From assembly GCF_001613795.1 (NCBI RefSeq), contig NZ_LPVZ01000001.1, forward strand, positions 62,001 to 126,000: DNA of 64,000 nucleotides, given 5' to 3'. The translations under genes and the position numbers were made by a program. This DNA is from Thalassospira sp. MCCC 1A01148 (lineage in GTDB: Bacteria > Pseudomonadota > Alphaproteobacteria > Rhodospirillales > Thalassospiraceae). Below, piece after piece: positions 1 through 9,002 of this stretch. The notes beneath the pieces are model-generated. The model saw nothing but the letters and a program-made list of their open reading frames with translations. It was not told the DNA's origin and made no database searches. The first letter of the stretch is position 1, and each line of letters opens with the position of its first letter.

Positions 1-91
1 CGCGCATGGCCTCGTCATCATCGACAATGATGATGTGTGGCGTGATTTCCGGTGCGACGTCATTGTCTTGCGCGCGGTCTTTGGTGGTCAC
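1..91 (-). CDS. DctD-type response regulator, N-terminus only (cut by window edge)
   Basis: Only the first 30 codons are present. They begin at a GTG whose last bases overlap the TGA of the upstream sensor kinase gene (GTGA overlap), so the two are translationally coupled. The visible peptide reaches HIIIVDDDEAMR, the first beta strand and acidic pocket of a receiver domain. With a DctB-like kinase immediately upstream, the likely product is a DctD-type sigma-54 activator for C4-dicarboxylate uptake, but the AAA+ and DNA-binding parts lie outside the window, so another output domain is possible. Confidence 0.7.
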   Translation of the reverse strand, partial: MTTKDRAQDNDVAPEITPHIIIVDDDEAMR

Positions 92-1956
92 GGTGTTTTA
101 CCCTTGAGTAGCGGCAGGCGAACTTCGAAACAGGCCCCGGCGGTTTCGCTGTTATAGGCTTTTATGCTGCCGCCGAAGTCCCGCACAATGCCATAAGTTA
201 CCGAAAGTCCCAATCCCACGCCCTGACCGGGATCCTTGGTGGTGAAAAACGGATCAAACAAAAGAGACAGGGTTTCGTCATTCATGCCCGGCCCGGTATC
301 GGTGATGCGCATGATGACATCGGTCCCGGACTCAGACAGGTCAATATAGATCCGCTTGGGTGCGCTGCCAGCCATGGCGTCAATCGCATTGCGGATAATG
401 TTCACGCAAATCTGTTCGATGCGCACAAGGTCGGCGCGAATTACAAGCGGCGTATCGGGTTCATTGCATTCAATGCCGCATTCTTCCTGCTGTAATTGCG
501 GGCTTAGCAATTGCAGGGCGTTATCAAGTGCGACCTTGAGATCGACCGGTTCCAGAACCCCTGTTGATTTGCGCGAGAATGTCTTGAGCTGGCCGGTGAT
601 GGCGCCCATCCGTTCGGTGAGTGCGGAGATTTGATTGATGTTCTGATCAAGCTTTTCGGTCTTGCCGCGTTCGATCATCAGTTTGGCACTGGCGCAAAAT
701 GTTCGGATGGCGGCAATCGGCTGGTTGATTTCGTGCGCAATGGCGGCCGACATCTGACCAAGGGCTGCGAGCTTTCCGGCCTGCACCAGTTCATTCTGGG
801 TGCCGCGCAGTTCTTCCTCGGTTTTGCGCCGTTCGGTGATTTCTTCTTCAAGACGGGTGTTAAGCGCCTGAATACGTTCAAATTCAAGCGCTTCGCGCTG
901 CGAGGCAAGCTTGAGTTCGCGTTCGCGCAGGAACAGGATCACCAGAATGATCATGCCCCCGGCGATCACCGCGATCAGCATGACCGCCCCTTGGCGGTCC
1001 GTAACCTGATCCATGGATGTCAGATAGAAAATCCGCCAGGCACTGCCGCGGATCGGTTTGCTGTCAAACAGGTAGCGATGCCCATCAATGGCGACGATGC
1101 CCGATCCCTTTGCCAGTTGCTGCCCGACATCAAGGGATGGCAGATCACGACCGGGATATTGCCGGTTGCTTTCGATCCGGGCACGGTCAGCCGGCGACAG
1201 CGGGGACAGTGTTTTGTATTTCCAGTCCCCCTGACTGGTCAGGGTAATCACCCCGTCGGCGTCGGAGACAAAAACGGTCTCGCCCGCGTCCTGCCAGTTC
1301 TGTTCAACTTCATCGAGTTCAAGTTTGACGACAACGACTCCGATGACCTCGTCATTGTCGCTGTCGCGGACCGGGTTGGAAATGAACAGGCCTGCCCGCC
1401 CGGTGGTGACCCCGATGCCAAAAAAGAACCCTTCGTTGCCCTGCAAGGACTGATTGAAATAGGGGCGGAAGGAATAGTCTTCGCCAACAAAGCTGTCTGG
1501 TGTGTTCCAGTTGCTTGAGGCCACGGTTTCACCGGTGTCATCAAGAATATAAAGCGCCGCTGCACCGGACTGATCATTGACCTGTTGAAGATACAGGTTG
1601 GCGGTTTGCGCCGTACTGCGATCTTTGACCGCGCGGGTGACCTGATGATGGCGGGCGACGACATAGGGGAGATAGCGATAGCGATCAATGGCCGCACGAA
1701 GCGAGCTGTCATACAGCGCCAGTCGGGCTTCGCCCGTGGTTTCAAGTTCGCGAATGGTCAGATTTCCGGTCGAGCTGACAGCCGCCCAAATCACCATTGC
1801 CGAAATAAACGTCCCGGCAAAGATCAGGGTTCCGCGGCTGAAATTGCTTAACCAATAGAAAATCGCGACCTCCCCCGGTGATCCGGGATCCTTTTGAAGT
1901 GCCGGGCGTTGGGCGTGGGATGACATATTTACGCCAATTAGGGAACGTGGCGACAT
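88..1956 (-). CDS. DctB-like membrane sensor histidine kinase
   Basis: This 622-residue kinase has a transmembrane helix at about 42-62, a periplasmic double-Cache-type sensor region (about 65-320), a second helix at about 322-344, a coiled coil, and then a HisKA domain with the phospho-acceptor in AIAHEINQPIAAIR (His408). The ATPase domain shows the N box IIRNAIDAM, the G1 box DTGPGM and the G2 box GLGLSVTYGIV. Size and order match the DctB family, which senses C4-dicarboxylates and phosphorylates DctD. The downstream partner overlaps it by 4 bases. A second in-frame ATG lies 10 codons into the gene. No dicarboxylate transporter adjoins it here, so the ligand is inferred from family only. 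Confidence 0.85.
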   Translation of the reverse strand: MSPRSLIGVNMSSHAQRPALQKDPGSPGEVAIFYWLSNFSRGTLIFAGTFISAMVIWAAVSSTGNLTIRELETTGEARLALYDSSLRAAIDRYRYLPYVVARHHQVTRAVKDRSTAQTANLYLQQVNDQSGAAALYILDDTGETVASSNWNTPDSFVGEDYSFRPYFNQSLQGNEGFFFGIGVTTGRAGLFISNPVRDSDNDEVIGVVVVKLELDEVEQNWQDAGETVFVSDADGVITLTSQGDWKYKTLSPLSPADRARIESNRQYPGRDLPSLDVGQQLAKGSGIVAIDGHRYLFDSKPIRGSAWRIFYLTSMDQVTDRQGAVMLIAVIAGGMIILVILFLRERELKLASQREALEFERIQALNTRLEEEITERRKTEEELRGTQNELVQAGKLAALGQMSAAIAHEINQPIAAIRTFCASAKLMIERGKTEKLDQNINQISALTERMGAITGQLKTFSRKSTGVLEPVDLKVALDNALQLLSPQLQQEECGIECNEPDTPLVIRADLVRIEQICVNIIRNAIDAMAGSAPKRIYIDLSESGTDVIMRITDTGPGMNDETLSLLFDPFFTTKDPGQGVGLGLSVTYGIVRDFGGSIKAYNSETAGACFEVRLPLLKGKTP

Positions 1957-2115
1957 AAAGTCAACAAATACAGATGACCAAGGGCCTTGAACGCACGTGT
2001 ATTTGAAGGGCCTTATTTATGCCGCAAGTGGTTATTTTTTCGCCACATTGGAATGTAAATTGTATAGTCACCACACGAATGAGTGAAATGTATCTGTCCA
2101 GTAGATGAGGTCCAG

Positions 2116-2832
2116 GTGAGTAAGATCGCACTTGTTGATGACGACCGGAATATCCTGACGTCGGTTTCGATGGCGTTGGAAGAAGAAGGATATGAGGTCC
2201 TGACATACTCTGATGGTTCGGAGGCACTTCATGCCATCACGAAAGAAGAGCCTGATCTGGCGGTGCTTGATATCAAGATGCCCCGCATGGACGGACTGGA
2301 ACTTCTGACCCATTTGCGCAAAAAAACCGAAATGCCGGTGATCTTCCTGACATCCAAGGATGACGAGGTTGATGAGCTGACTGGCCTGCGCATGGGGGCC
2401 GATGACTATATCAAGAAGCCGTTTTCCCAGCGTTTGCTGATTGAACGTATTCGCACCCTTCTGCGCCGCGCGGAAATCATGCGGGCTGGCGGCGTGCGTC
2501 CGAACGGGTCGGATGATGTTTTGCAGCGCGGTGATCTGGTGCTTGATCCGTCGCGCCATATGTGCAGCTGGAAGGGGCAGCATGTGAACCTGACCGTGAC
2601 GGAGTTCTTGCTGATTCAGGCGCTGGCGAAACATCCGGGGCATGTGAAGAACCGCGATCAGTTGATTGATGCCGCCTATGGCGAGCACATCTATGTTGAC
2701 GACCGCACGATTGACAGCCACATCAAGCGCCTGCGCAAAAAGTTCCGCGAGACCGACAAGGAATTCAAGGAAATCGAGACCCTTTATGGTGTGGGCTATC
2801 GTTATCGCGACACCGCCACGGTGGCGAGCTGA
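2116..2832 (+). CDS. chvI: ChvI response regulator (OmpR family)
   Basis: A 238-residue receiver plus winged-helix regulator. The acidic pocket is in IALVDDDRN, the phospho-acceptor Asp lies in [10 protein letters not shown], and the conserved Lys is in IKKPF. The C-terminal half is a Trans_reg_C winged helix. The GTG at 2116 (peptide [12 protein letters not shown]) is preferred over an upstream in-frame GTG at 2083 because ChvI proteins begin this way and GAGG lies just upstream. It precedes a ChvG-like kinase. ChvI/ChvG (ExoS/ChvI) control envelope, exopolysaccharide and acid responses in alphaproteobacteria. The link of this pair to hprK and the PTS genes is conserved in the class. Confidence 0.93.
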   Translation: MSKIALVDDDRNILTSVSMALEEEGYEVLTYSDGSEALHAITKEEPDLAVLDIKMPRMDGLELLTHLRKKTEMPVIFLTSKDDEVDELTGLRMGADDYIKKPFSQRLLIERIRTLLRRAEIMRAGGVRPNGSDDVLQRGDLVLDPSRHMCSWKGQHVNLTVTEFLLIQALAKHPGHVKNRDQLIDAAYGEHIYVDDRTIDSHIKRLRKKFRETDKEFKEIETLYGVGYRYRDTATVAS

Positions 2833-2923
2833 CCAGAGATTTTCTGACGCGCCAACGCAATTGACGTTGGCGCGCATCCTTTTGCGGGCCCGATCAACGT
2901 CGGGCCGGTTATTGCAGGTTTGA

Positions 2924-4573
2924 ATGAGCGATCTTGGGACTGGTGATCACGACCAGCACACAGGTCCGTCCGAAACCCGGGCGACACGGATAGAGGAACG
3001 CCACGGGCTTTTTTCGCCGTTGACCTGGCGGATTCTGGCCGTCAATGCGCTGGCACTTTTTGTGCTGGTGGCGGGTATCCTGTATCTGGGGCGCTACAAG
3101 CAGGAGCTTATTCATTCCGAACTGGAAGCCATGGCTGTTCAGGCGGAAATGTATGCGGCGGCCCTTTCGACATCGGCGGTCAGTTCCAGCGATGATGCGA
3201 CCAACCGGGTGAAAATCGAGGTCGCGCGCGAAATGGTGCGCCGACTTGTGGGGATTACCGGCGCACGCACACGGCTGTTTGCCACCAATGGCAGCCTTTT
3301 GGCCGATAGCCGCAATATCCAGTCACTTGGTGCGGGCACCATTCAGGCCGAAGAACTTCCAGCACCGGGCGAAGAAGACGCCTTTGCCGATATCATGCGA
3401 AAACTCACCGATGGGATCCTGACCCTGTTTGAGGGGGAACAACCCCTGCCGCTTTATGTTGATCCGCCCGTGGCAAGTGCAGCGGATTATCCCGAAGTGC
3501 GCGCAGCTTTGGCGGGCTATTCGCGCGGGGTGGTGCGTGTGGACAGTCAGGGGCGCCGGGTTTTGTCCGTGTCAGTCCCGGTTGCGCGCTTTAAACAGGT
3601 TTTGGCATCGGTCATGCTGACCAAAAGCGGCGAGCCGATTGAAAACGCCCTGCACGCGGTACGCCTTGATATCCTGAAAATCTTTGTATTTGCCTTTGGC
3701 ATCACCGTGTTGTTGTCGATCTATCTGGCGGGTGTGATTACGCGGCCGCTTAACCGTTTGGCCCGTGCGGCCGAACGCGTCCGGCGCAGCAAGAACCGCC
3801 AGTTCACCATTCCCGATCTTTCGGGGCGGCGTGATGAAATCGGCGATCTGTCAACGACACTGCGCGATATGACCGAAACGCTGTGGGATCGCATGGATGC
3901 GATTGAGCGTTTTGCCGCCGATGTTGCGCATGAAATCAAGAATCCGCTGACCTCGCTGCGCTCGGCGGTGGAAACCGCCACCCGCCTGAAGGATCCGGAA
4001 CGCCAGCGCCGCCTGATGGAAATCATCGCCGAGGACGTGCAGCGCCTTGATCGCCTGATCAGTGATATTTCCGACTATTCGCGTATGGATGCCGAACTGT
4101 CGCGTGCCGAAAGCGAGGAAGTTGATCTGGGTGTGCTGCTTACGACATTGGGTGAGCTTTATAATGCCGATGTCGATGGTCCGCCGATCAAGGTTTCCGT
4201 TCCTGACAATCTGAATGTTCCCGCCCTTGAAAGCCGTTTGACGCAGGTGTTCAGGAACCTGATTTCCAACGCGATCACCTTTACCCCGGATGGCGGGGAA
4301 GTGCGCGTGCGCGCCTGGCGTGACAAGAACTGGGCGGTGATCACGATCGAGGATGACGGGCCGGGCATCCCGCCCGGCAAGGAAGAGGCAATCTTTAACA
4401 GGTTTTATACCGAGCGTCCGTCGAGCGAGAAATTCGGCCAGCATTCCGGCCTGGGACTTTCGATTTCAAAGCGAATCGTTGCTGCTCATAACGGTGAACT
4501 TACCGCACAGAATCGCATGGTTGATGACGTGATCAAAGGGGCGATCTTCACCATTCGCCTGCCGCTTGATTAA
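2924..4573 (+). CDS. chvG: ChvG sensor histidine kinase
   Basis: This 549-residue membrane kinase lies 91 bases after chvI. A transmembrane helix spans about 37-56, a periplasmic sensor follows to about 250, and a second helix lies at about 252-272. Then come a HAMP linker (TRPLNRLARAAERV), HisKA with the acceptor in ADVAHEIKNPLTSLR (His336), and an ATPase domain with ISNAITFTPDGG, DDGPGIP and HSGLGLSISK. The arrangement is that of ChvG/ExoS. In relatives the periplasmic domain is held inactive by ExoR; no exoR was recognised in this window. Confidence 0.93.
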   Translation: MSDLGTGDHDQHTGPSETRATRIEERHGLFSPLTWRILAVNALALFVLVAGILYLGRYKQELIHSELEAMAVQAEMYAAALSTSAVSSSDDATNRVKIEVAREMVRRLVGITGARTRLFATNGSLLADSRNIQSLGAGTIQAEELPAPGEEDAFADIMRKLTDGILTLFEGEQPLPLYVDPPVASAADYPEVRAALAGYSRGVVRVDSQGRRVLSVSVPVARFKQVLASVMLTKSGEPIENALHAVRLDILKIFVFAFGITVLLSIYLAGVITRPLNRLARAAERVRRSKNRQFTIPDLSGRRDEIGDLSTTLRDMTETLWDRMDAIERFAADVAHEIKNPLTSLRSAVETATRLKDPERQRRLMEIIAEDVQRLDRLISDISDYSRMDAELSRAESEEVDLGVLLTTLGELYNADVDGPPIKVSVPDNLNVPALESRLTQVFRNLISNAITFTPDGGEVRVRAWRDKNWAVITIEDDGPGIPPGKEEAIFNRFYTERPSSEKFGQHSGLGLSISKRIVAAHNGELTAQNRMVDDVIKGAIFTIRLPLD

Positions 4574-4682
4574 GTTTTTTTCTACCCAGAAGCGCGATTT
4601 TCCTATGCGCGAGGTTAAGTCAGCCGCCCTTGCTGCGTTTGGGGTTTGACAACCCAACTTCTGCCAAGCATCGTTTTCCATT

Positions 4683-5123
4683 ATGTCCCAGCTTCATGCA
4701 AATTGTGTCCGGATCGGTGCCCATGCGGTGCTGTTGCGTGGACCATCCGGATCTGGAAAATCCGGGCTTTCGCTGCGTCTGATCGACGCTGGCGGCTTTC
4801 TTGTTTCCGATGATCGAACCGACCTTGTGGCGCGTGACGGGCGTTTGATTGCCAGTGCACCCGAACCGATTGCCGGATTATGCGAAGTGCGCGGCATCGG
4901 GGTTGTGCGTGGTCTGCCGCAAAAACCGGAAGGCGACGTGCGTGTTCTGATTGATCTGAGTTGCGCGCCAACGCAGGTCGAACGTATGCCGGAACAGGAA
5001 CATGAAGAGTTTTGTGGTATTGAGATCCCGCGTTGGACATTATGTGCATCCGATCTGGCTATTGAGGCAAAGATCGGGGTAGCTTTGGCGCTCGCGACAG
5101 GTGAAATGACACTTGAAACGTAA
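4683..5123 (+). CDS. hprK: HPr kinase/phosphorylase, short alphaproteobacterial form
   Basis: At 146 residues this corresponds only to the C-terminal catalytic half of Firmicute HprK (about 310 residues). The Walker A motif is GPSGSGKSGLS at about 20-30, the acidic SDDRTDL follows at about 42-48, and the family signature EVRGIGVV lies at about 64-71. It would phosphorylate HPr on its regulatory serine; the HPr gene is three genes downstream. The truncated form is normal in alphaproteobacteria. The end of the gene may overlap rapZ, depending on the start chosen for rapZ. Confidence 0.92.
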   Translation: MSQLHANCVRIGAHAVLLRGPSGSGKSGLSLRLIDAGGFLVSDDRTDLVARDGRLIASAPEPIAGLCEVRGIGVVRGLPQKPEGDVRVLIDLSCAPTQVERMPEQEHEEFCGIEIPRWTLCASDLAIEAKIGVALALATGEMTLET

Positions 5124-5139
5124 CCCACAGGAAGCCGTT

Positions 5140-6072
5140 TTGCAGAACTCTTCGATGAATTCTTCTGACAGTCAAAACAAGGCCCTTGGCGCATTTGATG
5201 GCAAAAGCGGCCTGGTTCTTGTGACCGGTGTGTCGGGTGCAGGGCGCACCACCACGCTTAAGATTTTGGAAGATTTCGGCTTTGATGCGGTCGATAACCT
5301 GCCGCTTCGGATGCTTTCTGCGCTGGTGCCCAGTGACTGTCGCCCGGAACAGCCGATTGCCATTGGCCTTGATATTCGCAGCAGAGATTTCGGTGTCGAT
5401 CAGTTTGTCGATATTGTCGGCCGCTTGCGCAAGCAGACGGGCATGGATCCGTTGATGATCTATGTCGATGCAGACACAGCAGTATTGCAGCGCCGCTTTA
5501 CCGAAACCAGACGCCCGCATCCGCTTAACCATGATCGGCCTTTGGTCGATGCGATTGAGCATGAAAAACGCCTGATGGCGCCGATTGCCGCCACGGCGGA
5601 TATGCGCATTGATACATCGCGCCTGAAATCAGCCGAGCTTCGCAAGATCCTGCAGGACCAGTTTGATATTGGCGAAACCGAAGGGATGGCGATCTTTGTG
5701 CGCAGCTTTTCGTTCCGCCAGGGGGTGCCGGCAGAAGCCGATCTGGTTTTTGACGTTCGCTTTCTGCGCAACCCGCATTATGATCCCGAGCTTCGCCTGA
5801 TGACCGGGATGAATGCGGCTGTGGGGCGATACATAGAAGAAGACCCGGATTTTGCCGGGTTTGTAAGCCGCCTTAAGGCAATGCTGGAGCCGATTTTGCC
5901 GCGTTATGCGCAGGAAGGTAAAAGCTATCTGACCATTGCGGTCGGATGCACAGGTGGTCAACATCGTTCGGTGTATATCGCGCGGTTACTCAATGACTGG
6001 ATTGCTGATCTGGGGTATGACACACATCTCAGTCATCGGGACAAGCCGGACGAGCCGACCTCGGGGGAGTGA
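5140..6072 (+). CDS. rapZ: RapZ-family nucleotide-binding protein
   Basis: About 310 residues of the RapZ/YvcJ family. The P-loop is GVSGAGRTTTLKILE: the usual invariant Lys is Arg here. The conserved core VDNLPLRML and the C-terminal hallmark GCTGGQHRSVYIA are intact. The TTG at 5140 is chosen because AGGAAG sits 5 bases before it. A TTG at 5113 (which would overlap hprK) and an ATG at 5155 are also possible. In E. coli RapZ steers RNase E to the GlmZ RNA. In alphaproteobacteria its role is unknown, and its place between hprK and the EIIA gene suggests a tie to PTS signalling. Confidence 0.9.
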   Translation: MQNSSMNSSDSQNKALGAFDGKSGLVLVTGVSGAGRTTTLKILEDFGFDAVDNLPLRMLSALVPSDCRPEQPIAIGLDIRSRDFGVDQFVDIVGRLRKQTGMDPLMIYVDADTAVLQRRFTETRRPHPLNHDRPLVDAIEHEKRLMAPIAATADMRIDTSRLKSAELRKILQDQFDIGETEGMAIFVRSFSFRQGVPAEADLVFDVRFLRNPHYDPELRLMTGMNAAVGRYIEEDPDFAGFVSRLKAMLEPILPRYAQEGKSYLTIAVGCTGGQHRSVYIARLLNDWIADLGYDTHLSHRDKPDEPTSGE

Positions 6073-6090
6073 TAAAATGGAGAATACTGC

Positions 6091-6495
6091 ATGATCGGGA
6101 TGGTGCTGGTCACCCACGGCGATCTCGCGAAAGAGTTCGTATCTGCCTTGCAGCATGTTGTTGGCGAACAGGAAAATGTCGAAGCGGTCTGTATCGGGCC
6201 GGATGACGACATGGAACAACGCCGTTCGGACATTCTTTCCAGCGTCGAAAAGGTCGATAGCGGCAAGGGCGTTGTCCTTCTGACCGACATGTTTGGCGGG
6301 ACTCCGTCCAATCTGGCGATTTCCATTATGGAACAGGCAAATGTCGAGGTAATCGCAGGGGTTAATTTACCTTTGCTGATTAAACTCGCTTCTGTTCGCA
6401 TCGATGGCACCCTGGCCGAAACGGTCAATGCGGCCCAGGATGCGGGGCGTAAATATATAAACGTTGCGTCGCGTCTGCTGAGCGGCGAGGAATAA
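6091..6495 (+). CDS. PTS EIIA component, mannose type
   Basis: A stand-alone 134-residue EIIA domain of the mannose/fructose superfamily. The phospho-acceptor is His9 in MIGMVLVTHGDLA, and the conserved LLTDMFGGTPSNLA lies at about 64-77. No EIIB, EIIC or EIID genes are near, so it probably acts in regulation rather than sugar uptake, receiving phosphate from the HPr encoded 64 bases downstream. Such solitary EIIA-Man proteins are usual in the alphaproteobacterial hprK cluster. Confidence 0.9.
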   Translation: MIGMVLVTHGDLAKEFVSALQHVVGEQENVEAVCIGPDDDMEQRRSDILSSVEKVDSGKGVVLLTDMFGGTPSNLAISIMEQANVEVIAGVNLPLLIKLASVRIDGTLAETVNAAQDAGRKYINVASRLLSGEE

Positions 6496-6559
6496 GTCAG
6501 CAACAAAAAGAACAGGGCCGGATGCACCGGGACAGCGCATCTGGCTTGCGGGGACATAG

Positions 6560-6835
6560 ATGGCGCAGAAGGAAAAACGCACTTTAACAATCAGCAACCA
6601 GCGCGGATTGCACGCGCGGGCGGCTGCGAAATTTGTTAAACTGGCAGGCGAATTCAAGTCGAGCATCATGGTGCGCAACCGCGGCACGGAAGTATCGGGT
6701 GTGTCGATCATGGGATTGATGATGCTGGCCGCATCCATCGGCACCGAGATCGAGGTTGAGGCCACAGGCCCGGACGCCACCCAGGCGATTGATGCGCTCA
6801 ATGAACTGGTCGATGCCAAGTTCGACGAAGAATAA
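6560..6835 (+). CDS. HPr phosphocarrier protein
   Basis: A 91-residue HPr. The catalytic His18 is in NQRGLHARAAAKFVKLA. The regulatory serine, target of HprK, is Ser49 in SGVSIMGLMMLA. It carries phosphate from EI, encoded immediately downstream, to the EIIA encoded upstream. Having both phosphorylation sites in a genome segment that also encodes HprK indicates dual control, by PEP through EI and by ATP through HprK. Confidence 0.93.
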   Translation: MAQKEKRTLTISNQRGLHARAAAKFVKLAGEFKSSIMVRNRGTEVSGVSIMGLMMLAASIGTEIEVEATGPDATQAIDALNELVDAKFDEE

Positions 6836-6911
6836 GAACCCACTGGTCACGATTTGAGGCCACGGGCGTCTGACTTTCGGGAAACAACAAGAACGAGTTG
6901 GTAGCGAAGGC

Positions 6912-8708
6912 TTGCAAGTTCCTCCGACGGAGCAAACCGTTTCAGATGAAAACACCTCGGGCGCTCGACGGGTCATTACCGGATTGGGCGCATCGGGCGG
7001 GATTGTTATCGGTCGCGCCTTTGTCCTGGATCGCCAGATCGTTCATGTCAGTCGCAAGCCGATTGCCCCGGATGCCGTTCAGGACGAGTGCAAACGCCTT
7101 CATGATGGTGTTGCCGAAAGCATTGATCAGCTCAAACGCCTGAAATCCCAATCATCGGCCAAGGAAAGTGCCGCATCCGAGGAACTTGGCTTTCTGCTGG
7201 ATGCCTATATCCACATGCTGACGCAATCGCGTCTTGTGCGTGGTGCCGAAGAACTGATCGTTTCCAAAAAACTCAATGCCGTGCATGCGGTCAATGAAGT
7301 GATCGATGCCATTGCCGAACAGTTTTCCGGCATGGATGACAGCTATATCGCGGCGCGTGCGACCGACATTCGCGAGGTTGGCTTGCGCCTGATGCGCTGT
7401 CTGATGGGGGAAACCGACCGCGTCGTCGACAAGGCGCCAAGCGGCTCCATCCTGATTGCCGAGGATGTCAGTCCGGCCGATATGGCGCGCTTTGAACCGG
7501 GCCAGGTGACGGCCTTCGTCACGGCCCTTGGCGGGGCCGAGGGCCACACGGCGATTATGGCCCGTTCGCTTGGTATTCCTGCGGTTCTGGGGGCGACCGA
7601 TATCATTCGCGGTGTGCGCGGTGGTGACCAGATCATTGTCGATGGCGGGCGCGGCGAAGTGATCATTGCGCCGACCGATGCCGATATCGAACATTATACC
7701 CAGCGCCGCGCGGATTGGCTGGCGGCGCGTGAAAAGCTGGCAAGCTTGCGCGATGTGCCGTCCGCCACGCGCGACGGGATTGATATCGATCTGCACGCCA
7801 ATATCGAATTGCCCATTGAGCTGTCGGCAGCACTGGAAAACGGGGCGGCTGGCATCGGGCTGTTGCGCAGCGAGTTCATGTTCATGAACAAGGACTATCT
7901 GCCGGACGAGGACGAGCAATACGAAGAACTGGCCGACATCGTCAAACGCATGGGTGGCAAACCCGTCACCATCCGCACCCTTGATATCGGCGGTGAAAAA
8001 CTGGCCGTCGCCCTTCAGAGCGAAATCGGGTCCGGCCCGAATCCGGCGCTTGGTTTGCGTGGCATCCGCTTGTCCTTGCGCAAAACCGAACTGCTTGAAG
8101 CCCAGTTTGCCGCCATCCTGCGTGCATCCCTGCATGGTCCGGTCCGGGTTCTGATCCCGATGGTGGTGAGCGTGCATGAAATGACCCGTGCCCGTCAGGT
8201 TTACGAGGCCGTGGCCAAGCGCCTGCGCAAGGATGGCCACCCGATCCCCGAAACCCTGCCGCCACTGGGCGCGATGATCGAAATTCCGGCAGCAGCCATT
8301 GCGGTGGATACGCTGGCGCGTGACAGCGATTTCTTTGCGATTGGCACCAATGACCTGACGCAATATACGCTGGCGATTGACCGGACCGATGATCAGGTGG
8401 CGGGGCTGTTTGATCCGCTGCATCCCGCTGTTTTACGCCTGATCCGTGATGTGATCCGGGTGGCGGGCGAACGCGATATTCCGGTCAGTGTCTGCGGCGA
8501 GATGGCCGGTGATCCGCGCTATGTGCCGCTGTTTATCGGGTTTGGCTTGCGCAATCTTTCGATGTCGCCGGTCAATCTGTTGCTGGTCAAGCAACGCTTG
8601 CGTCGCCTTGATAGCCGCAATTCCGAACATCAGGCCAACCGCGTAATGGAACAGTGGGACTCCGCGCGCATTGCCATGATGCTTGATGATTTTAACGATC
8701 TCGCCTGA
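6912..8708 (+). CDS. ptsI: PTS enzyme I
   Basis: A 598-residue EI: an N-terminal PEP-utilisers domain, the swivelling phosphohistidine domain with GGAEGHTAIMARSLGIPAV (His212), and a C-terminal PEP-binding TIM barrel with GLLRSEFMFM, TNDLTQYTLAIDR and SVCGEMAGD (active-site Cys). There is no N-terminal GAF domain, so this is PtsI-like rather than PtsP. The TTG at 6912 is the only reasonable start in the local frame. It is the last gene of the chvI-to-ptsI run, and no sugar-specific EII follows. Confidence 0.92.
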   Translation: MQVPPTEQTVSDENTSGARRVITGLGASGGIVIGRAFVLDRQIVHVSRKPIAPDAVQDECKRLHDGVAESIDQLKRLKSQSSAKESAASEELGFLLDAYIHMLTQSRLVRGAEELIVSKKLNAVHAVNEVIDAIAEQFSGMDDSYIAARATDIREVGLRLMRCLMGETDRVVDKAPSGSILIAEDVSPADMARFEPGQVTAFVTALGGAEGHTAIMARSLGIPAVLGATDIIRGVRGGDQIIVDGGRGEVIIAPTDADIEHYTQRRADWLAAREKLASLRDVPSATRDGIDIDLHANIELPIELSAALENGAAGIGLLRSEFMFMNKDYLPDEDEQYEELADIVKRMGGKPVTIRTLDIGGEKLAVALQSEIGSGPNPALGLRGIRLSLRKTELLEAQFAAILRASLHGPVRVLIPMVVSVHEMTRARQVYEAVAKRLRKDGHPIPETLPPLGAMIEIPAAAIAVDTLARDSDFFAIGTNDLTQYTLAIDRTDDQVAGLFDPLHPAVLRLIRDVIRVAGERDIPVSVCGEMAGDPRYVPLFIGFGLRNLSMSPVNLLLVKQRLRRLDSRNSEHQANRVMEQWDSARIAMMLDDFNDLA

Positions 8709-8842
8709 CAAATCCCGCCAGCCATAGCTTGTCGTCATCTGGACACATCCCAACATAGGGGGAGTTCCGGGCTCCTTATGTCGTTGTCGTCCGTGGTCGA
8801 AATGCCCCGGATTGCAAGGTGTGACGGGGGATGCATCGGTCT

Positions 8843-8865
8843 GAATTTGTGCAGGACACAAATTC
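8843..8865. repeat. Perfect 9-bp inverted repeat upstream of the ahcY promoter
   Basis: GAATTTGTG and CACAAATTC flank the 5-base spacer CAGGA. No T tract follows on either strand in the terminator orientation, so it looks more like a protein-binding dyad than a terminator. It lies 14 bases upstream of the predicted -35 box. Confidence 0.5.
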
Positions 8866-8879
8866 ACACAAAAAAGAAC

Positions 8880-8908
8880 TTGAAAACGATATAAAGATAT
8901 CTTTATAT
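8880..8908 (+). promoter_or_regulatory. Predicted ahcY promoter
   Basis: TTGAAA (8880-8885) and TTATAT (8903-8908) are separated by 17 bases, giving an expected start near 8914-8916. The -10 and most of the spacer lie inside the palindrome at 8889-8908, so a protein bound there would block RNA polymerase. Confidence 0.55.
8889..8908. promoter_or_regulatory. 20-bp palindromic operator at ahcY (SahR-like candidate)
   Basis: ATATAAAGATATCTTTATAT is a perfect palindrome over the predicted -10 element of ahcY. In Proteobacteria, ArsR-family regulators of the SahR type repress S-adenosylhomocysteine and methionine cycle genes through palindromes upstream of ahcY. Assigning this site to such a regulator is an inference from position and form; no candidate regulator gene is in the window. 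Confidence 0.6.
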
Positions 8909-8910
8909 GT

Positions 8911-9002
8911 GTCCTATCGCGGTCGCGGATAGGACCGCAACAGAATTTATCGGCGTATCGGCGGGACATGGTCCCATGCGGATGCGCCATTACTGTTTGA
9001 TT
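8911..9002 (+). promoter_or_regulatory. Foldable ahcY 5' leader
   Basis: Two stems can be drawn by eye. The first is GTCCTATC with GATAGGAC (8 bp, 9-base loop, starting at 8911). The second is GGCGTATC with GATGCGCC (8 bp with one G-U), enclosing an inner GGGAC/GTCCC stem. The depicted consensus of the SAH riboswitch is not recognisable, so no known riboswitch class is claimed. Confidence 0.35.

Noticed and set aside
2083-2115. Longer ChvI start at the upstream GTG
   Set aside because: The extra residues [11 protein letters not shown] are not part of ChvI proteins, and the GTG at 2116 has its own GAGG upstream.
7152-8423. Long open frame on the minus strand opposite ptsI
   Set aside because: It overlaps the clearly functional ptsI in full and has no domain features; it is an antisense shadow.
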